Assembly: GCA_045589695.1 (NCBI GenBank)
Contig: JAZNPP010000034.1
Span: 117,272 to 181,271 of the forward strand
From: HGM04593 sp045589695
GTDB lineage: Bacteria; Bacteroidota; Bacteroidia; Bacteroidales; Bacteroidaceae
DNA length: 64,000 nt
Direction of reading: 5' to 3'
The notes under the pieces were generated by a model, which saw nothing but the letters and a program-made list of their open reading frames with translations, ran no database searches and had not been told where the DNA came from. Each line of letters begins with the position of its first letter. Positions within the stretch are counted from its first letter, which is position 1. The position numbers and the translations under genes are program-made. Below are positions 62,013 to 64,000 of this stretch, in pieces.

Positions 62013-62990
62013 TTACTGTAAGAGAGATTTGAGAATGTTCTTATAGAACCCGTTCTTGTTGTATTTCTCGATGTAATCCTTGTAGAGAGCGTCGGCTCTT
62101 TCAATCTCTTTGCCTTGTCTGATGAAGTTGCAAAGCAGGGTGTATAATGTAAAGTCTCTCTGCTCGTTTTCATAGAAAGAGGCAAGCTCTTTGTACATAT
62201 CCTCCATGCGTGCCGGCATAGCGTATTTCTCGCCTTTCTCCATAGCGGCCTTTTCGTTCATGTAGAAGCAGTAACGCATGAGCAGACTTGCGTATTCGGG
62301 ACATAGCATGGCCTCGGCATCGTTTCTTGGAACATATCCCTCCGTAATGTTCCAATAGTCGCCGATATCCTGTTTTTCAATGTCTACGCCACGTACGCTT
62401 GCGTACATTGCAGGGTACTCTATTAATGACATGTACACATCGTAGTCATTAATGGCTGTTGCGTAGTTCTTTGCCTCGTCGCTTGCAGGACTCTTTTCGA
62501 GCAGGGTCTTTACTCTCTCCTGCAGAATACGTGAGTCGTCAATTCTCTTTTGAGGTTTGATGTCGAGAGCGACGCAACCCAGAAGCTGGCTCTTATAACG
62601 AAGGTCGCGTTTCAGGTTGTCAATGCTCTTAAGGAGCTTGTTGTTATTAACGGCACGTTCGGTTCCGCTGTACTCAATCTTGATATCCTTGCCGTCGTAG
62701 TTGATGTCTACATGCAGGCTGTCGCCGGGCTGTAGCAGAACGCTGGTCCGTCCGTTTATGGTTAGGCATACAAGCCTGTCGCTCTCGAAACTGTAGATGT
62801 GTTCCTCGCCGGGATTCGTGTAGAATTCTTGAGCGATAAAAGGGGTTTGCACACAATCGAAATATATCATATCTCTTTGATAACCGTATATTTGTGCGCT
62901 CAAAGTTGTCTTTTGCTGTGCTATTGATACGTTAAATGATGCAACAACGGCTATGATAGCCAATAATAGACCTTTTTTCATAGTTGTCAA
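62013..62990 (-). CDS. Exported protein resembling the N-terminal half of TlpA/DUF4369 proteins, without thioredoxin domain
   Basis: 325 residues. Signal peptide (to VSIAQQ), a beta domain (25-115, TSVLLQPGDSLHVDINYDGK) and a helical region to the end (ERADALYKDYIEKYNKNGFY). Order and size match the first 250 residues of the TlpA-like genes at the other end of the operon, but the protein stops where the thioredoxin domain should begin. No frameshifted remnant is visible in the 25 nt before susC. First gene of the operon behind a consensus promoter. Function unknown. Confidence 0.75.
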   Translation of the reverse strand: MTTMKKGLLLAIIAVVASFNVSIAQQKTTLSAQIYGYQRDMIYFDCVQTPFIAQEFYTNPGEEHIYSFESDRLVCLTINGRTSVLLQPGDSLHVDINYDGKDIKIEYSGTERAVNNNKLLKSIDNLKRDLRYKSQLLGCVALDIKPQKRIDDSRILQERVKTLLEKSPASDEAKNYATAINDYDVYMSLIEYPAMYASVRGVDIEKQDIGDYWNITEGYVPRNDAEAMLCPEYASLLMRYCFYMNEKAAMEKGEKYAMPARMEDMYKELASFYENEQRDFTLYTLLCNFIRQGKEIERADALYKDYIEKYNKNGFYKNILKSLLQ

Positions 62991-63043
62991 GTTTGTTTAA
63001 GTCAAGATATTTTAATTTTGGCAAAATTTAGCCTTAATTATGG

Positions 63044-63074
63044 CAAAAGTATGATAAAAGAGGATAAAAACAAA
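63044..63074 (-). promoter_or_regulatory. Consensus promoter of the SusCD/TlpA operon
   Basis: On the minus strand: TTTG (63074-63071), 19-bp gap, TACTTTTG (63051-63044). Both halves match the Bacteroidetes consensus. The first start codon (62990) is 53 nt downstream, and all eight following genes lie at most 48 nt apart. Confidence 0.75.
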
Positions 63075-63126
63075 CTCTATATAAATAAAAAACCATTAAC
63101 GGTATGTTAAAATCTGTTTTAATACG

Positions 63127-63144
63127 ATGCCGCAGAATCGGCAT
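63127..63144 (-). terminator. Short hairpin after the 210-residue unknown gene
   Basis: atgccg and cggcat (63127-63132, 63139-63144) form a 6-bp GC-rich stem with a 6-nt loop, 91 nt past the stop at 63236. Weak support by itself. Confidence 0.3.
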
Positions 63145-63235
63145 TGGCAACATTGACGAAAAATGAAACCGCAGAGGATGAATATATAAATCCATTGCCT
63201 GCTTGACTTAAAGAAGTGCGATGTAATCTGTGATG

Positions 63236-63868
63236 CTACTTTGTTGAATTGTTATTATTGAAATCCGACATAAATAGTACCCCATTGTTGAAATACTCAA
63301 ACGCGATTGACATTGTTTTCATTAGATTTGGATATTTTTCTTTATTGATATTATAAAGAACCTCAAACTCTTTTTCTTGGCTTTTGCCGTCTATTGTATT
63401 CGACCAAAAGAATTGCCAGAATTGCATTTGGTGCCCCTTTTCTATTTTTGATAAACAATGAATGAATACATCATTCTTTTCTTGCATTGTGTCGTGTAAT
63501 AATGTTTGCAGATAGTTAGGGGCGTCTGCATCAAGCGACGCTCCAACCGATAATGCTATTAGTCTGTTGCAGTATAGAGTGTCGTTTATTGCATAACATT
63601 CCGCGAGTGCCTTTATGTGCTCATATGCTCGACTATACATTGACAAGTCGTACCCATCTTTGTCGCTGTATCTGTATGTAGAGTTAAAATCGTCCCAATT
63701 TTCAGGAAACGCTCTGAAAAAATCCAATTGCAATTTTTGGGATTGTGGATTTTGCAATAATGCCCTATATGCATTGTTTAGTCTTGCTGTATCAATGGGA
63801 AAATATTGCGCTGTGATTGTTGAAAGAAACGTTGCAAACAGTAATAGTGTAAGAAAAAGGCGTTTCAT
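63236..63868 (-). CDS. Exported protein of unknown function
   Basis: 210 residues with a signal peptide (MKRLFLTLLLFATFLSTITAQ). The mature part is largely helical and rich in aromatic residues (LQLDFFRAFPENWDDFNSTY, MQFWQFFWSNTIDG); the end is Asn-rich (SDFNNNNSTK). No lipobox and no known domain. It lies 26 nt after another minus-strand gene that enters from the window edge, so it is probably its operon partner, and is separated from the SusCD operon promoter by about 160 nt. Confidence 0.7.
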   Translation of the reverse strand: MKRLFLTLLLFATFLSTITAQYFPIDTARLNNAYRALLQNPQSQKLQLDFFRAFPENWDDFNSTYRYSDKDGYDLSMYSRAYEHIKALAECYAINDTLYCNRLIALSVGASLDADAPNYLQTLLHDTMQEKNDVFIHCLSKIEKGHQMQFWQFFWSNTIDGKSQEKEFEVLYNINKEKYPNLMKTMSIAFEYFNNGVLFMSDFNNNNSTK

Positions 63869-63894
63869 AAGATTTATTGTTTCTAAAAATATAA

Positions 63895-64000
63895 TTACTC
63901 GGAGTTTACGTTTATTTTTATTCCATTATGTCCGTAGTTGTCAAAAAACCTAAAGAGTTCTTCTTTCTTTTGGTTATTGTTAATGACATAATTGCTTTTT
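63895..64000 (-). CDS. 3' end of an unidentified gene (cut by window edge)
   Basis: The minus-strand frame ending at the TAA 63897-63895 is open to the window edge for 34 codons. It includes NQKKEELFRFFDNYGHNGIK and ends VNSE. The composition is protein-like and the stop is 26 nt before the next start, so this is probably the C-terminus of an upstream gene in the same operon. Too short to identify. Confidence 0.55.
   Translation of the reverse strand, partial: KSNYVINNNQKKEELFRFFDNYGHNGIKINVNSE

Noticed and set aside
1..64000. tRNA, rRNA, CRISPR arrays, insertion sequences, prophage and attachment sites
   Set aside because: All larger spacers were read on both strands; no cloverleaf, repeat-spacer array, transposase or integrase was found.

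Overview
The window is a piece of a Bacteroidales (phylum Bacteroidota) chromosome. The evidence is a complete gldK-gldL-gldM-gldN/porP type IX secretion cluster, a SusC/SusD pair, GldH, TlpA-like and DUF4843/PKD-like lipoproteins, and promoters of the Bacteroidetes form (TTTG, 19 bp, TAnnTTTG). Gene order (murA-rimM-M23-dxr, yicC-gmk-nadD, purH-mreBCD-mrdA-rodA) is that of gut and oral Bacteroidales. I cannot name the genus. No tRNA, rRNA, insertion sequence, integrase or CRISPR array was seen.

Layout. 1-4.1 kb (minus): tsaB, DUF4290, murA, rimM, a degenerate M23 protein and the first 18 codons of dxr. 4.3-7.0 kb (plus): yicC, gmk, nadD and a MORN-repeat protein. 7.1-10.3 kb: two exported proteins with their own promoters, DUF5077/DUF3472 and a GH109-like Gfo/Idh/MocA protein with an Ala/Lys/Glu tail. 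10.3-13.6 kb: an AT-rich accessory stretch with a small XRE regulator, several perfect palindromes and an unrecognised 747-residue lipoprotein. 13.7-20.7 kb: an aromatic amino acid cluster (aroF, tyrA, aroB, aroA, pheA, aroQ) ending in a BASS-type transporter. 21.0-24.7 kb: metF, holB, ricT, gldH. 24.7-31.9 kb (minus): purH followed by the rod-shape and elongasome genes mreB, mreC, mreD, mrdA, rodA. 32.4-42.0 kb (minus): nadB, queG, a polysaccharide deacetylase, a DUF2723 membrane giant and priA. 42.1-44.3 kb: a small lipoprotein, a YbdG-like MscS channel and an outer-membrane barrel. 44.4-50.3 kb: porP-gldK-gldL-gldM-gldN. 50.4-63.1 kb: one clearly bounded operon coding for a Trx-less exported protein, SusC with an STN domain, SusD, DUF4843 and PKD-like lipoproteins, and three DUF4369/TlpA-like proteins. 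63.2-64.0 kb: an unknown exported protein and the 3' end of another gene.

How the parts work together. The two halves of the envelope programme sit here: precursor synthesis and shape (MurA, the M23 scaffold, MreBCD, PBP2, RodA) and protein export to the surface (GldK-N, PorP, GldH). The SusCD operon looks like a nutrient-import system for something other than a simple glycan: it has no glycoside hydrolase, but carries a graded series of thioredoxin-like proteins (CGPC, CGPC, CEKS, none). That locus, the AT-rich island at 10.3-13.6 kb and two kinds of intergenic repeat (near 19.2 kb; near 20.9 and 32.2 kb) are the least ordinary parts of the window. All functional calls come from reading motifs by eye; no database search was run.
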